Program-made: the position numbers and the translations under genes | From: an uncultured Desulfatiglans sp. | Lineage (GTDB): Bacteria; Desulfobacterota; DSM-4660; Desulfatiglandales; Desulfatiglandaceae | Length of the DNA: 64,000 nt | Direction: 5' to 3' | Assembly (NCBI GenBank): GCA_900498135.1 | Contig: LR026961.1 | Span: forward strand, 4,716,203 to 4,780,202 | The notes under the pieces: generated by a model | The model's database searches: none | Seen by the model: the letters and a program-made list of their open reading frames with translations, nothing else | Told to the model about the DNA's origin: nothing | Shown here: one piece after another, positions 19,816 to 28,763 of the stretch | Position numbering within the stretch: position 1 is the stretch's first letter | Layout: every line of letters starts with the position of its first letter

Positions 19816-20973
19816 TCAAAGGGTGGCAGAGATCACGACCTTCTGGATCTGGCTCGTCCCTTCGTAAATCTGCGTGATCTTGGCATCCCGCATCATCCGC
19901 TCCACCGGATACTCTTTGACATACCCATACCCGCCCAACAGCTGCACCGCATCCGTCGTCACCTGCATGGCGGTGTCCGCCGCAAAGACCTTCGCCATCG
20001 CCGAGTGGCGGATCAGTTCACGGGAGACCCTGTCGAGGTTTTTCGGCACCGCCTCGAAGAGTGCAGCGGCCTTGTAGGTCAGCTGGCGCGAGGCCTCGAC
20101 CCGCGTAGCCATATCCGCCATCATCCACTGAAGCCCTTGGAAAGAGAAGAGAGGCTTCCCGAACTGCTGGCGCTCCTTGGTGTACTGGATGGCATAGTCG
20201 AGCGCGCCTTGCGCTATCCCCACCGCCTGGGCCGCCACGGGAATGCGGGTGATGTCGAGCGTTTTCATGATGATAGGGAAGCCTGAGTTTTCTTCGGCGA
20301 GTAGGTTGGCCGCCGGAACCCGGACATCCTCCAGGACGACCTCCACAGTGGACGAGGCGCGCAGCCCCATCTTCTTCTCGCGCTTCCCGATGCTGAGCCC
20401 GGGAGTCCCCTTTTCCACGATGAAAACGCCCGTCCCCTTGTGGCCAGGCACCGTCGTATCGGTCCTGGCCGCCACGCAGATCACCTCCGCCACGTCCGCA
20501 TGGGAGATGAAGATCTTGCTGCCGTTCAGGAGATAGCCGTCGCCCTCTTTGACCGCTCGCGTGCCGAGGCTCGAGACATCCGACCCGGCGTTCGGCTCAG
20601 TCAGTCCGAAGGCGATGAGCGCATCCCCGGCAGCCAGGCGCGGCAGGTACCGCGACTTCTGCTCGGCGTTGCCCGCGAGAAAGATGGGCATAGTCCCGAG
20701 CTCGTGCACCAGAAGAATCACGGCGGTGGATGCGCACGCCTTGGCGAGTTCCTCGATCATCACGCAGAGCGCAAGCAGGCCCATCTCGGATCCCCCATAA
20801 GCCTCTGGAAAATCAGCCCCGAAAAGGGCGTTTTCTTTGAGGATCTCCACCATGTCCCAGGGGAATTGCGCCTCCTCGTCGCGCTTCTCGGCCCCCGCTG
20901 CGACCTGCTCCCTCGCGATTCGGGCCACCGTTTCCTTCAGCATCAACTGCTCTTCCGTCAGATCGTACTGCAT
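19816..20973 (-). CDS. Acyl-CoA dehydrogenase
   Basis: A 385-residue flavoenzyme that oxidises acyl-CoA to enoyl-CoA, passing electrons to ETF. Family blocks are complete: FGLTEPNAGSDVSSLGTRAV (FAD and substrate site), LLNGSKIFISHADVAEV, QFGKPLFSFQGLQWMMADMA, and the C-terminal QIYEGTSQIQ with the catalytic Glu of short- and medium-chain members. ATG at 20973 has a strong AAGGAGG upstream; the longer frame is not needed. The gene stands alone with no ETF neighbour. Chain-length preference cannot be read, though the layout resembles butyryl-CoA dehydrogenases of anaerobes. Confidence 0.93.
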   Translation of the reverse strand: MQYDLTEEQLMLKETVARIAREQVAAGAEKRDEEAQFPWDMVEILKENALFGADFPEAYGGSEMGLLALCVMIEELAKACASTAVILLVHELGTMPIFLAGNAEQKSRYLPRLAAGDALIAFGLTEPNAGSDVSSLGTRAVKEGDGYLLNGSKIFISHADVAEVICVAARTDTTVPGHKGTGVFIVEKGTPGLSIGKREKKMGLRASSTVEVVLEDVRVPAANLLAEENSGFPIIMKTLDITRIPVAAQAVGIAQGALDYAIQYTKERQQFGKPLFSFQGLQWMMADMATRVEASRQLTYKAAALFEAVPKNLDRVSRELIRHSAMAKVFAADTAMQVTTDAVQLLGGYGYVKEYPVERMMRDAKITQIYEGTSQIQKVVISATL

Positions 20974-21143
20974 CACCGGCCTCCTTGAGGATGAAAATAA
21001 TGAATGGGCATTCACTCACCCTATATACAGGATATCTCTCGGCGATACAAGCCGTTTTTCGGCACTTTTCAGTTGACCGGCGCGGAGCGAGCTGGTAAAT
21101 TCGAAAATATTCAGGAATATGCTCCGTATGAGAACAGGAAAGC

Positions 21144-22583
21144 CTACCCTTTGATGACTCCCAAGGGGGTCAGTCGAGCGACTTTCCGGGCAAGGCCGGC
21201 CGCATGGACCACCTCTACGACCTGAGATGCGTCTTTGTATGCCTCCGGCATCTCTTCCGCCAGTGTTTTTTTGCCTTTGGAGTGCACAACGATCCCCTTG
21301 TCGTCCATTTCCCGGCTAATCGACCTGCCTTTTGCCCGCTTGAGGGCCTGAGAGCGGCTCAACACCCGGCCGGCCCCGTGGCAGGTCGAACCGAAGGTCT
21401 CCTTCATAGCACCTTCAGAGCCGACCAGCACGTACGAGTGGGTTCCCATGTCCCCGGGGATCAGGACGGGCTGCCCGACAAGGCGGTAGATTTCGGGAAG
21501 AAGCGGATGCCCGGGCGGCAGAGCGCGTGTAGCGCCCTTTCGATGCACGCACAGCTCCATGCTCCGCCCGCCGAAGCGGTGCGTTTCGTGTTTGGCGATG
21601 TTGTGGCACACGTCGAAGAGAAGCCGCATTCTCAAATCGCGGGGAGAAAGCCCCAGGGTCTTCATGAATGTTTCCCGCGTCAGATGCATGAGGATCTGGC
21701 GGTTGGCCCAGGCATAGTTCGCTGCACAGGCCATGGCCGCGAGATAGCGGCGTGCCAGCTCGGACTGAAGGGGCGCACAGGCGAGCTGCCGGTCGGGCAG
21801 GTCGAAGGGCAGCAGGTTGGATTTCTGGCTCATCATCTTCAGGAAATCGTCACAGATCTGATGGCCGAATCCTCTGGACCCCGTGTGGAGGAAAACGGTC
21901 ACCTGACCTTCTTGCAGACCAAAGGCCGACGCGGTTTTCGGATCGTAAATCGTATCGACGACCTGAACTTCAAGGAAATGGTTACCTGATCCGAGGGTGC
22001 CGAGTTGATCGACGCCCCGCTTCAGGGCTCGTTCGCTCAGGACGGAAGGATCCGCCCCGGCCATGGTGCCGAGGTCTTCCGTTCTCTCCAGGTCCTCCGT
22101 CGTTCCGAAGCCCTGCTTGACAGCCCAGGCCGCACCTTCGAGCGCCACCCGGGTTTCCTCGGCCTTGGTGAGCACGACCGCCCCAGTGGATCCAACGCCG
22201 GTCGGGACATTCCTGAACAGGGAAAGAATCAGTTCTTTAATGGATGGGCGTACGTCTCCGATCGTGAGCGCCGTGGTCATGAGTCGGCAACCGCAGTTGA
22301 TGTCGTATCCGACGCCGCCCGGCGAGACGACACCGGTTGCCGGATCGAAGGCCGCCACCCCGCCGATGGGGAAGCCGTAACCCCAATGGATATCCGGCAT
22401 GGCGAGCGAGTGCCCCACGATTCCAGGCAGGGTGGCGACGTTGGCTACCTGCTGCAGACTTTGGTCACCCTGGACCTGCTTGATGAGTTCGTCGTTCGAA
22501 AAAATCAGCCCGTCGACACGCATCGGACCGGTCCTGGGAATCCGCCATCGGCAGTCGTCGACCTTTTCGAGCTTGATATCCAT
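21144..22583 (-). CDS. rtcB: RNA-splicing ligase RtcB
   Basis: This 479-residue protein joins 2',3'-cyclic phosphate or 3'-phosphate RNA ends to 5'-hydroxyl ends using GTP and manganese. Blocks that mark RtcB: MPDIHWGYGFPIGGVAAFD, SPGGVGYDINCGCRLM (metal Cys), LGSGNHFLEVQ, VFLHTGSRGFGHQI, and the C-terminal GSTCHGAGRVLSRSQA with the guanylylated His. It lies 74 bases behind an archease gene on the same strand, the usual partner. Nothing is missing. Confidence 0.95.
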   Translation of the reverse strand: MDIKLEKVDDCRWRIPRTGPMRVDGLIFSNDELIKQVQGDQSLQQVANVATLPGIVGHSLAMPDIHWGYGFPIGGVAAFDPATGVVSPGGVGYDINCGCRLMTTALTIGDVRPSIKELILSLFRNVPTGVGSTGAVVLTKAEETRVALEGAAWAVKQGFGTTEDLERTEDLGTMAGADPSVLSERALKRGVDQLGTLGSGNHFLEVQVVDTIYDPKTASAFGLQEGQVTVFLHTGSRGFGHQICDDFLKMMSQKSNLLPFDLPDRQLACAPLQSELARRYLAAMACAANYAWANRQILMHLTRETFMKTLGLSPRDLRMRLLFDVCHNIAKHETHRFGGRSMELCVHRKGATRALPPGHPLLPEIYRLVGQPVLIPGDMGTHSYVLVGSEGAMKETFGSTCHGAGRVLSRSQALKRAKGRSISREMDDKGIVVHSKGKKTLAEEMPEAYKDASQVVEVVHAAGLARKVARLTPLGVIKG

Positions 22584-22657
22584 AGGGAAGCCTCCCTTTT
22601 TTGCGTTGGCAGTCGAAGACAGGCATCGAGCCCAAGGCCTTCCGGCGGATCCTGCCC

Positions 22658-23095
22658 CTAGACGTCAAAAATGATGCGGGATTCCCAGCGGCCTGCTCGT
22701 TCGCGAACCTCTATCTGGTGATAGGTCACTGCCTTGATCTCGCAGAGGACCTCGTGAACCTCGGCGTCGAAAGGGGTTCGCCTCACTACAGCTGAAAGAG
22801 ACCAGGGAGAGAGCGCCTCGATGCGGACCGAAGTGACGATCTGCCCCTCGCCCTCGAAAAGATAGAGGATCTCCCCCAGCCATCGGACCATCAGGTCCTC
22901 GAGGTCCGAGGCCTCGACCCGTATCGCGAAATCATGGCCGATCCCTTCTTCGAAGGGGGCGACCATCATCTGCATCATATACCCGGCTGCATCTTCGAAG
23001 AGGGTTTGAAGATCAGGACTCTTTACGATGATGCCCAGGTCGGCCGTGTGATCCAGCACCTGGATCTCCGAGCGTCTGTAAGCGATCGTCTGCAT
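22658..23095 (-). CDS. Archease, activator of RtcB
   Basis: A 145-residue protein with the archease opening LDHTADLGIIVKSPDLQTLFEDAA and the metal-binding end in which AVTYHQIEVRE precedes the final IIFDV. Archease speeds RtcB guanylylation and turnover. The frame continues upstream to a TTG at 23131, but ATG at 23095 matches the family start, though its ribosome site is poor. Pairing with rtcB on the same strand supports both calls. Confidence 0.9.
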   Translation of the reverse strand: MQTIAYRRSEIQVLDHTADLGIIVKSPDLQTLFEDAAGYMMQMMVAPFEEGIGHDFAIRVEASDLEDLMVRWLGEILYLFEGEGQIVTSVRIEALSPWSLSAVVRRTPFDAEVHEVLCEIKAVTYHQIEVRERAGRWESRIIFDV

Positions 23096-23188
23096 GACGA
23101 TGTCCCGTGATCTGAAGATCGAAGCGGCCAAACATCCGATTGAAACACCTGATTATCATAACGCAACGGTATCGATGGAGGATGGAAG

Positions 23189-23467
23189 ATGCGTTGTGCC
23201 TTCTGCAAAACGACCATCAAGACCCACGACAGGATCCTGCGCAGCGATACCTGCCCCCGATGCGGGCGGGATCTTCACTGCTGCAAACAGTGCAAATTTT
23301 ATGACACCCATGCGTACAACGACTGCCGAGAGGTCTCGGCTGAACGGGTCGTGGACAAGGAGCGCGCGAATTTCTGCGAGTATTTTCTCCCCCGCGGATC
23401 GACCCGGGAGTCCGTCAACCCCGTGACCGAGGCGCGCCGTGCCCTTGAAGCGCTGTTCAAAAAATAA
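23189..23467 (+). CDS. Small zinc-ribbon-like protein
   Basis: A 92-residue protein with cysteines arranged as CAFC (3-6), CPRC (22-25), CCKQC (31-35) and further single Cys at 46 and 63, suggesting two zinc sites. GGAGGATGGAAG precedes the ATG. The rest is charged and probably helical. I do not know its function. It diverges from archease and converges on the Slp gene. Codon use and ribosome site make it a credible gene. Confidence 0.7.
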   Translation: MRCAFCKTTIKTHDRILRSDTCPRCGRDLHCCKQCKFYDTHAYNDCREVSAERVVDKERANFCEYFLPRGSTRESVNPVTEARRALEALFKK

Positions 23468-23495
23468 GGACGGTGGGGGCCGCTGCATCATGCAG

Positions 23496-24011
23496 CTAAT
23501 AACCCTCCCAGGACCTTGCGCCGCGGTCGAAGGGATAACGGGGCCACAGTTTGTAATCCGCCGGCGGCGCCATTGCCCAGAGGTACACCTCTTCGGAGTC
23601 GATCATGAGGCAGCCTGAGGCGCAGTGACTGCCGTCATTTTTCTCCAGCCCGATGATTTTCCCGACCGCCGTTATCTCCTGATCCGGCCTGCTCAAAGGT
23701 TCCAGGGGCTTCCCATGGTAGGAAACCAGGAACACACCACCTGAATCCGTTTTGCAATGGGGACGGCCTTCATGATTCAAGGGGCATTGCTGCACGGTGA
23801 TCAGGGTTCGAGCGGCTTCCGGCTGAATAGCAAGGACCTTCCCGCCCAAGAGAACGGTCTTTCCCTTATGGGCATCCGCTCCGGAAACCAGCGTCGCGAA
23901 GGGCACATCCAGCTCGGACGAATGACGGAGCTGCGGCGGGATGGGTGAACACGCTCCGAGCAGGAAAAGCGCCGCCACCAGAATCAATATCGTTTCCGTC
24001 TTCTTTTTCAT
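23496..24011 (-). CDS. Slp-family outer membrane lipoprotein
   Basis: ATG at 24011 has GGAGGAATTTCC directly upstream and gives 171 residues. Residues 1-20 form a lipoprotein signal (ILILVAALFLLGAC) with the modified Cys following LLGA. The mature part has the Slp pattern: PFATLVSGADAHKGKTVLLGGKV, then PDQEITAVGKIIGLEK, ending with a tyrosine- and tryptophan-rich tail. Slp proteins are starvation- or stress-induced outer membrane lipoproteins of unknown activity. Four cysteines of the mature chain could pair as disulfides. Confidence 0.82.
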   Translation of the reverse strand: MKKKTETILILVAALFLLGACSPIPPQLRHSSELDVPFATLVSGADAHKGKTVLLGGKVLAIQPEAARTLITVQQCPLNHEGRPHCKTDSGGVFLVSYHGKPLEPLSRPDQEITAVGKIIGLEKNDGSHCASGCLMIDSEEVYLWAMAPPADYKLWPRYPFDRGARSWEGY

Positions 24012-24210
24012 GGAAATTCCTCCATAAGGTGGATACGTGCGGCCAAAAAAGCCCCCATTCAGAACCACACCATTTTTTTGAATGATACGTTTTATCATCC
24101 GCTTTTTCAATATTTCCCACACCGCCTTTGCATGACCAGAGACGGCGCCTGCTGCCTTTCGCTTCTATCTACTTGACCTTCCGCTCCCCTTCTGATAGGA
24201 AGATTCGCAC

Positions 24211-24399
24211 GTTCAGGTGCCCGCAAGGGCTTAAAAGGGAACTCCCTTGAAAACGGGGACGGACCCGCCGCTGTGACTCCGCTCCTTTTCCCCTATCCCG
24301 CAGGAAAAGGAAACCTCCCGGCCCAGAGAAGCCACTGTCCGATGCCTTCGGATGGGAAGGCCGCCGAGAGGGCGGAGGAGTCAGAAGACCTGCCTGAAC
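24211..24399 (+). promoter_or_regulatory. Cobalamin (B12) riboswitch
   Basis: Closing stem GTTCAGG (24211-24217) pairs with CCTGAAC (24393-24399). Inside are the conserved pieces of the class: GGTGCC, AAAAGGGAA, GAAAACGGGGACGG, CCGCCGCTGTGA, the B12-box region AGCCACTG, and GGAGTCAGAAGACC before the closing strand. It sits upstream of a TonB-dependent receptor and is followed by a terminator, so adenosylcobalamin should switch transcription off. Confidence 0.95.
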
Positions 24400-24460
24400 A
24401 GGGGTACAAGACCCTCGTGGTACAGGGTCGCATCCCGGATCCCGTGGATAAAAAAGGGTC

Positions 24461-24496
24461 ATCCCCGGATCGCAAAGCGGTCCGGGGATTTTTTTC
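24461..24496 (+). terminator. Riboswitch-controlled intrinsic terminator
   Basis: ATCCCCGGATCGC and GCGGTCCGGGGAT form a 13-position stem (one mismatch) with loop AAA, followed by seven T. It lies 60 bases after the riboswitch and 40 bases before the receptor start codon, the expected place for the expression platform. Confidence 0.9.
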
Positions 24497-24537
24497 TCCG
24501 GACGCCGACTCATTTTCTACAGCGAAAGGAGAATAGG

Positions 24538-26550
24538 ATGAAACCCTGGATCAAGACATTTTACTGCAGCATGGCCGTTTTCGCTTTGGCGGCAGCCGGC
24601 AACCGCGCGCCGGCCGCCGCCGAGGATGCGGTCCGGATGGAAACCGTCGTCGTTACCGGAACACGCACCGAGCAGGCCATTCAGGAGGTCCCGGCCCATG
24701 TGACCGTCATCGACGAAGAAGCGATCGAGAACGCCAATGCCGAAAACGTGCCAGACCTGCTCCGCTCGGAGGCAGCACTCGTTGTGCGGGATCTCTATGG
24801 CAATGGCAAAGCGGTACGGGTCGATCTGCGAGGATTCGGGGAGACGGGCCCGTACAACACGTTGGTTCTGGTGGACGGGCGCCGCGTAAACGAGATCGAC
24901 CTGAGCGGCGTCGACTGGACGCAGATCCCTCTCGATCAGATCGAGCGGATCGAGATCGTCCGCGGGGCCGGGAGCGTCCTCTACGGCGACAACGCCTCGG
25001 GCGGCGTCATCAACATCATCACCAGAACTCCGGACAAGGGATTCAACGCTGCAGTGGGCGGCACGGGGGGGAGCTACGGGCGCGCGAAAGGCTGGGCGCG
25101 TGCAGGCGGCGGCACGGAACGGCTGGCGACTCTTTTATCAGCCAGCTATGAGTCGATGAACGGATACCGTGAAAACGGCTACCTGCGCACCCGGGACATC
25201 GGGGCCAAGGTGGCCTACGACGCCACGGATTCCCTGAGCTTCAACCTGAGCGGAGCCTATCACTCGGACGACTATGGTCTGCCGGGGCCGCTGACCGAGG
25301 AGGCCTATGCCCTGGACCGCCGTCAGGCGGACGCCCCGGATGACGGCGCCAGGAACACGGACCAGTACCTCAAGGCGGACACACGGATCGATTTCGGCGC
25401 GCTGGGGTATCTCGCCGCCGATTTAGGCTACCGGTACCGCGACACCGACGAAGCGTTCGTCAGCTACACCTTCTCGGCGGAACGGAAACTCGACACGTGG
25501 TCCTTCACACCGCGCTATGTCCTCGAAAAACCTCTCTTCTCGCGCCCGAATACCCTGATCGCGGGGGCGGACTTCTACTGGGCCGAAATGGATCTCGACA
25601 CCCTGTACGGCGCCCCGCCGGCGCCGTCCAGCCGATCGAACGTCTCCCGGGACAGCTACGGGTTCTACCTCAACAACGATTTGTTCGTCCTCGACAACCT
25701 GATCCTGTCTCTAGGGGCGCGCCGGGAATCGGTCGAATACGACATGAAGCAGGAGGACCTGACCGGCTACCTGGACCCCCTGGACGATACGGTCGACGAC
25801 CATGAGTACGCTTACAGCGCCGGACTGACCTACCTCTATCAGGGGGAGTCATCGGTTTTCGTGCGCGCCAACCGCAGTTTTCGTTTCCCTCTGACGGACG
25901 AACTGGTGGTTTACGATTTCTACTCGGGCAGCATCAACATCAATCCGGACCTCCACCCGCAGCGCGGCGACCACCTCGAGACGGGCGTCCGCCATTTCAT
26001 CACCCGGGACATCGAGGCGAGCCTGACCCTTTTTCAAGCGAAGATCAAAGACGAGATCTTCTTCAACAAGGACACCTACACCAACGAAAACCACCCGGAG
26101 ACCCTTCACCGGGGGCTCGAACTCGGCGCGAAGGCACGTGTATGGAGACATCTGACGCTCTACGGTAACTACACCTATGAAAAAGCCACGTTCGAGAAGG
26201 ACCCCTACGAGGGGCGCGACATCCCGGCCGTACCGCGCCATCGGGGGAACCTCGGTTTTCGTCTGCAGGATTTCATCACCGGCATGGTCTTCTCGGCCGA
26301 CTACAACTATGTCGGCGAAAGCTACGCGATCAGCGACCAGGCGAACGCTTTCTCCAAACAGGGCAGCTACTACACCGTCAACGCCCGGCTTTCCTACACC
26401 TGGAACAGCATCAAGACCTTCGTGGGCGTCAACAATCTGACGAATCAGGATTACTCGGAATACGTCGTCATAGGCGGGTTCCCGGCCGCGCCCAACTACT
26501 ACCCGGCGCCGGACCGGAATTACATCTTCGGTGTGGAGTGGGCCTTTTAG
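24538..26550 (+). CDS. btuB: TonB-dependent receptor, probable cobalamin transporter (BtuB type)
   Basis: A 670-residue outer membrane receptor. Residues 1-29 are a signal peptide; METVVVTGTRTEQ is the TonB box; the plug (about 40-150) has VLVDGRRVNEIDLSG and RIEIVRGAGSVLYGDNASGGVINIITR. The rest is a beta-barrel ending in IFGVEWAF with a terminal Phe. The ATG at 24538 has AAAGGAG upstream; the upstream open frame overlaps the riboswitch and is not coding. Control by a B12 riboswitch and the neighbouring cobO point to cobalamin as ligand. The stop overlaps that of the converging cobO gene by four bases. Confidence 0.9.
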   Translation: MKPWIKTFYCSMAVFALAAAGNRAPAAAEDAVRMETVVVTGTRTEQAIQEVPAHVTVIDEEAIENANAENVPDLLRSEAALVVRDLYGNGKAVRVDLRGFGETGPYNTLVLVDGRRVNEIDLSGVDWTQIPLDQIERIEIVRGAGSVLYGDNASGGVINIITRTPDKGFNAAVGGTGGSYGRAKGWARAGGGTERLATLLSASYESMNGYRENGYLRTRDIGAKVAYDATDSLSFNLSGAYHSDDYGLPGPLTEEAYALDRRQADAPDDGARNTDQYLKADTRIDFGALGYLAADLGYRYRDTDEAFVSYTFSAERKLDTWSFTPRYVLEKPLFSRPNTLIAGADFYWAEMDLDTLYGAPPAPSSRSNVSRDSYGFYLNNDLFVLDNLILSLGARRESVEYDMKQEDLTGYLDPLDDTVDDHEYAYSAGLTYLYQGESSVFVRANRSFRFPLTDELVVYDFYSGSININPDLHPQRGDHLETGVRHFITRDIEASLTLFQAKIKDEIFFNKDTYTNENHPETLHRGLELGAKARVWRHLTLYGNYTYEKATFEKDPYEGRDIPAVPRHRGNLGFRLQDFITGMVFSADYNYVGESYAISDQANAFSKQGSYYTVNARLSYTWNSIKTFVGVNNLTNQDYSEYVVIGGFPAAPNYYPAPDRNYIFGVEWAF

Positions 26551-27101
26551 TACTCGATCCCTCTGCGGGCGCGCACCCCTTTGTAGTATGGATGCTTGAC
26601 CTGGATCAGCTCCGTCGCGTAATCGGCGGCATCGATGATCTCAGGGGGTGCGTGCCTCCCGGTCAGAACCAGATCGACCCGGTCCCGGCAGCGCGTGATC
26701 AGGTCCATGATGGCTTCCTCCGGCAGGAGATTGAAGATCAGGGTGTTGAGGATCTCGTCGCAGACCAGGATCTGGACGGAATCCTGAAGCGTGCCTATGG
26801 CGTGCTCGAGCGACAGCTCGGCGTGCCGGTAGTGGACCGGCTCGGGGCCCCTGGACAGGATGAACGGGTGCTTTCCGGGGCAGTAGTAGGCAATGTTCGG
26901 AATCTGCCGGAAGATCTTCACCTCGCCGGAGTCTCCGGATTTCATGAACTGAATGAAGGCCACCCTCAGGCCCTCGCCGGCCGCGCGCGTTGTCAGCCCG
27001 ATCGCCCGGGTGGTCTTGCCGACCCCTTCACCGTAGTAAACATGGATATAGCCGAAGCGCTCCTCGGCGACAGGCCCTTCCGGTTTACGTTCGTAGTAAA
27101 T
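26547..27101 (-). CDS. cobO: Cob(I)yrinic acid a,c-diamide adenosyltransferase, with non-canonical start
   Basis: The frame encodes a CobO/BtuR-type ATP:cob(I)alamin adenosyltransferase: GYIHVYYGEGVGKTT (P-loop near residue 25), AIGLTTRAAGEGLRVAFIQFMKSG, and the C-terminal VLTGRHAPPEIIDAADYATE. The first conventional start in frame, GTG at 26963, would remove the P-loop. Reading upstream, the frame is open to a TGA at 27110-27108 and holds no ATG, GTG or TTG before the P-loop; the best candidate is ATT at 27101, with AAGGAAGGTGAG just upstream, giving 184 residues. The rare ATT start is an inference; a sequencing error is the alternative. It converges on the B12 receptor gene. Confidence 0.8.
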   Translation of the reverse strand: MYYERKPEGPVAEERFGYIHVYYGEGVGKTTRAIGLTTRAAGEGLRVAFIQFMKSGDSGEVKIFRQIPNIAYYCPGKHPFILSRGPEPVHYRHAELSLEHAIGTLQDSVQILVCDEILNTLIFNLLPEEAIMDLITRCRDRVDLVLTGRHAPPEIIDAADYATELIQVKHPYYKGVRARRGIEY

Positions 27102-27227
27102 GGCTTCTCACCTTCCTTCGCTTAGACGTTCACTCTCCTCATGGGCCCTTTCCAGGACCCTCCTCCTTCTGCAGGACCGGCTTCCTCAGCGGACAAGCGG
27201 GGAGCGGGACCGCCTCTCCCCGGCCTG

Positions 27228-28100
27228 TCATTCACGGACCTTCTGCTCGCGGTATTGGTTGTAAGCATCCCGCATCGCCACGTAGGGGTCAAGAGCGGCC
27301 CGTTTGAAGCTCTCATACTCGCCCAGGGAGAGCGACGTCTCATTCACCCGATCATAAACGGAAACCCCCGCCCTTTCAGGCCAGTCCGAAAGGATATAAT
27401 TGGCGGGGTTCAGGAACCCGTCCCCGACCCTCCCGATGGTGTCCCTGACGCTCGAGGGCCCGAAAATCGGCCAGTTGATGAAAAGCAGCGGTTTCATGCC
27501 GGCCCGTCCGAGCGTCTGCCCGAAGTCCTCGTCCCCGGGTTCGAGATGGAACACGATCTTCGCCGCATCCCCGAACCCGGCTACGCCGATCGTGCTGTTT
27601 ATCAGGAATCGTGCGATTTCGTTGCCAAAATCCTTGAACCTGCCCTGCAGGAGGCAGTTCACGGCCCGAATCGGCATCTCGATATTCCTGAAAAAATTGT
27701 CGAAACTCGAACGCAGCTCCGCCGGCAAGGCATAATCATAGGCGGTCGCCAGCGGCTTGAAAAACCAGAAGTAGAGCTTGTCATTGACATGGAACATGGC
27801 GCGGTTGAAGGGCTCCAGGGGGTCCGGTATGGGTTCGGGCTGAAGCGCCCCGCCCTCCTCTTTCTCCCAGGGGGGCAGATCGGCTTCGTCTAAGGGCGGT
27901 TCCTCATTCGCTTCGACGACCGCCGCCTCAGAGGTTCCGTCACCGGCCGGAATCTGAGCGGTCTGATCGGAGAACGCTGCGGCCGGCGCAAAGAACAGAA
28001 ACCCCAGCAGCACCATCGCCCCGCCACAGAACAGCACCTCTGAAAAGCGCGCTGATGCGGATGCCCTTTTTTTCGATCCCCTCCGGAATAACCCGCTCAC
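27228..28100 (-). CDS. mlaA: MlaA (VacJ) outer membrane phospholipid-removal protein
   Basis: This protein contains the MlaA core: DPLEPFNRAMFHVNDKLYFW, then PADL-like NLINxxxx blocks RFLINSTIGVAGFGDAA and EDFGQTLGRAGM, and a YILSDWPERAGVSVYDRVNE segment. MlaA works in the outer membrane and hands misplaced phospholipids to MlaC. The GTG start overlaps the mlaC stop (GTGA). The signal sequence (about 20-43) ends PAAAFSD and has no cysteine in lipobox position, unlike the usual lipoprotein form. An acidic linker precedes the core. It is the last gene of the mla operon here. Confidence 0.9.
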   Translation of the reverse strand: MSGLFRRGSKKRASASARFSEVLFCGGAMVLLGFLFFAPAAAFSDQTAQIPAGDGTSEAAVVEANEEPPLDEADLPPWEKEEGGALQPEPIPDPLEPFNRAMFHVNDKLYFWFFKPLATAYDYALPAELRSSFDNFFRNIEMPIRAVNCLLQGRFKDFGNEIARFLINSTIGVAGFGDAAKIVFHLEPGDEDFGQTLGRAGMKPLLFINWPIFGPSSVRDTIGRVGDGFLNPANYILSDWPERAGVSVYDRVNETSLSLGEYESFKRAALDPYVAMRDAYNQYREQKVRE

Positions 28101-28708
28101 GAAAGCTCCTCCACTTTCCTTTTCAATTGCTTCAACAGATCATCGAAAGAAGACTTCGCGAGGATGCTGTTGAACTGGATCCGGTAGTTATTGACCAGGC
28201 TCACACCTTGGATGGAGATGTCATAAACGAACCACTGGTCATCCTTCCGAATGAGGCGGTAGTCGACAGGGATATCGGTGCCTCGCGGGCTGTTGATCGT
28301 CACCTTGACCATGCCGTATCTTCCGTCGATCATCTCGTCGTCGTAAGAGACTTCTTCACCGGAATAGTTTTCGACCTTGTCGAGATAGGTCCTTTCGAGC
28401 AACTTGGCGAAGAGTGCGGTGAATTTTGCGCGCTGCTCCTCCGTCGCCCTCGCCCAGTATCGCCCGACGGTACGCCGGGAGATCTCATCCCAATCGAAAC
28501 GCTCGTCCACCGCGGCCCTGATCCGTTGCGCCCGTTCGTCGGACAGCTCCGGGCCTTTCAGCTCCGGGGCGCTCAAAATTTGAATGATCTTGTCCGTCGT
28601 CGCCCTGATCTGTTCGGTCGCCTGTCCGGCCGGCGCCGGCGCAGGAAACGCCAGAAGCACCGGAATCAAAAGCAAAACCAGTCTTACCCCAATCCTGCCG
28701 AGACCCAT
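28097..28708 (-). CDS. mlaC: MlaC periplasmic phospholipid-binding protein
   Basis: A 203-residue exported protein of the MlaC/Ttg2D family: signal peptide LVLLLIPVLLAFPAPAPAG, then FDWDEISRRTVGRYWARATEEQRAKF, FAKLLERTYLDKVENYSGEEV, and DIPVDYRLIRKDDQWFVYDI. It shuttles lipid between MlaA and the MlaFED complex. ATG at 28708 has GAGGAG upstream; a TTG two codons earlier is possible. It sits between mlaD and mlaA. Confidence 0.92.
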   Translation of the reverse strand: MGLGRIGVRLVLLLIPVLLAFPAPAPAGQATEQIRATTDKIIQILSAPELKGPELSDERAQRIRAAVDERFDWDEISRRTVGRYWARATEEQRAKFTALFAKLLERTYLDKVENYSGEEVSYDDEMIDGRYGMVKVTINSPRGTDIPVDYRLIRKDDQWFVYDISIQGVSLVNNYRIQFNSILAKSSFDDLLKQLKRKVEELS

Positions 28709-28763
28709 TTGCAAACGCTCCTCACCCAGGCAAAGGCCTTTGCCTCGCGCAAAGGCCTCCCAA

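Noticed and set aside
27108-27110. In-frame TGA upstream of the cobO coding region as a further selenocysteine codon
   Set aside because: It lies upstream of all homology, and the frame before it has no start codon or conserved sequence, so it is simply the upstream stop.
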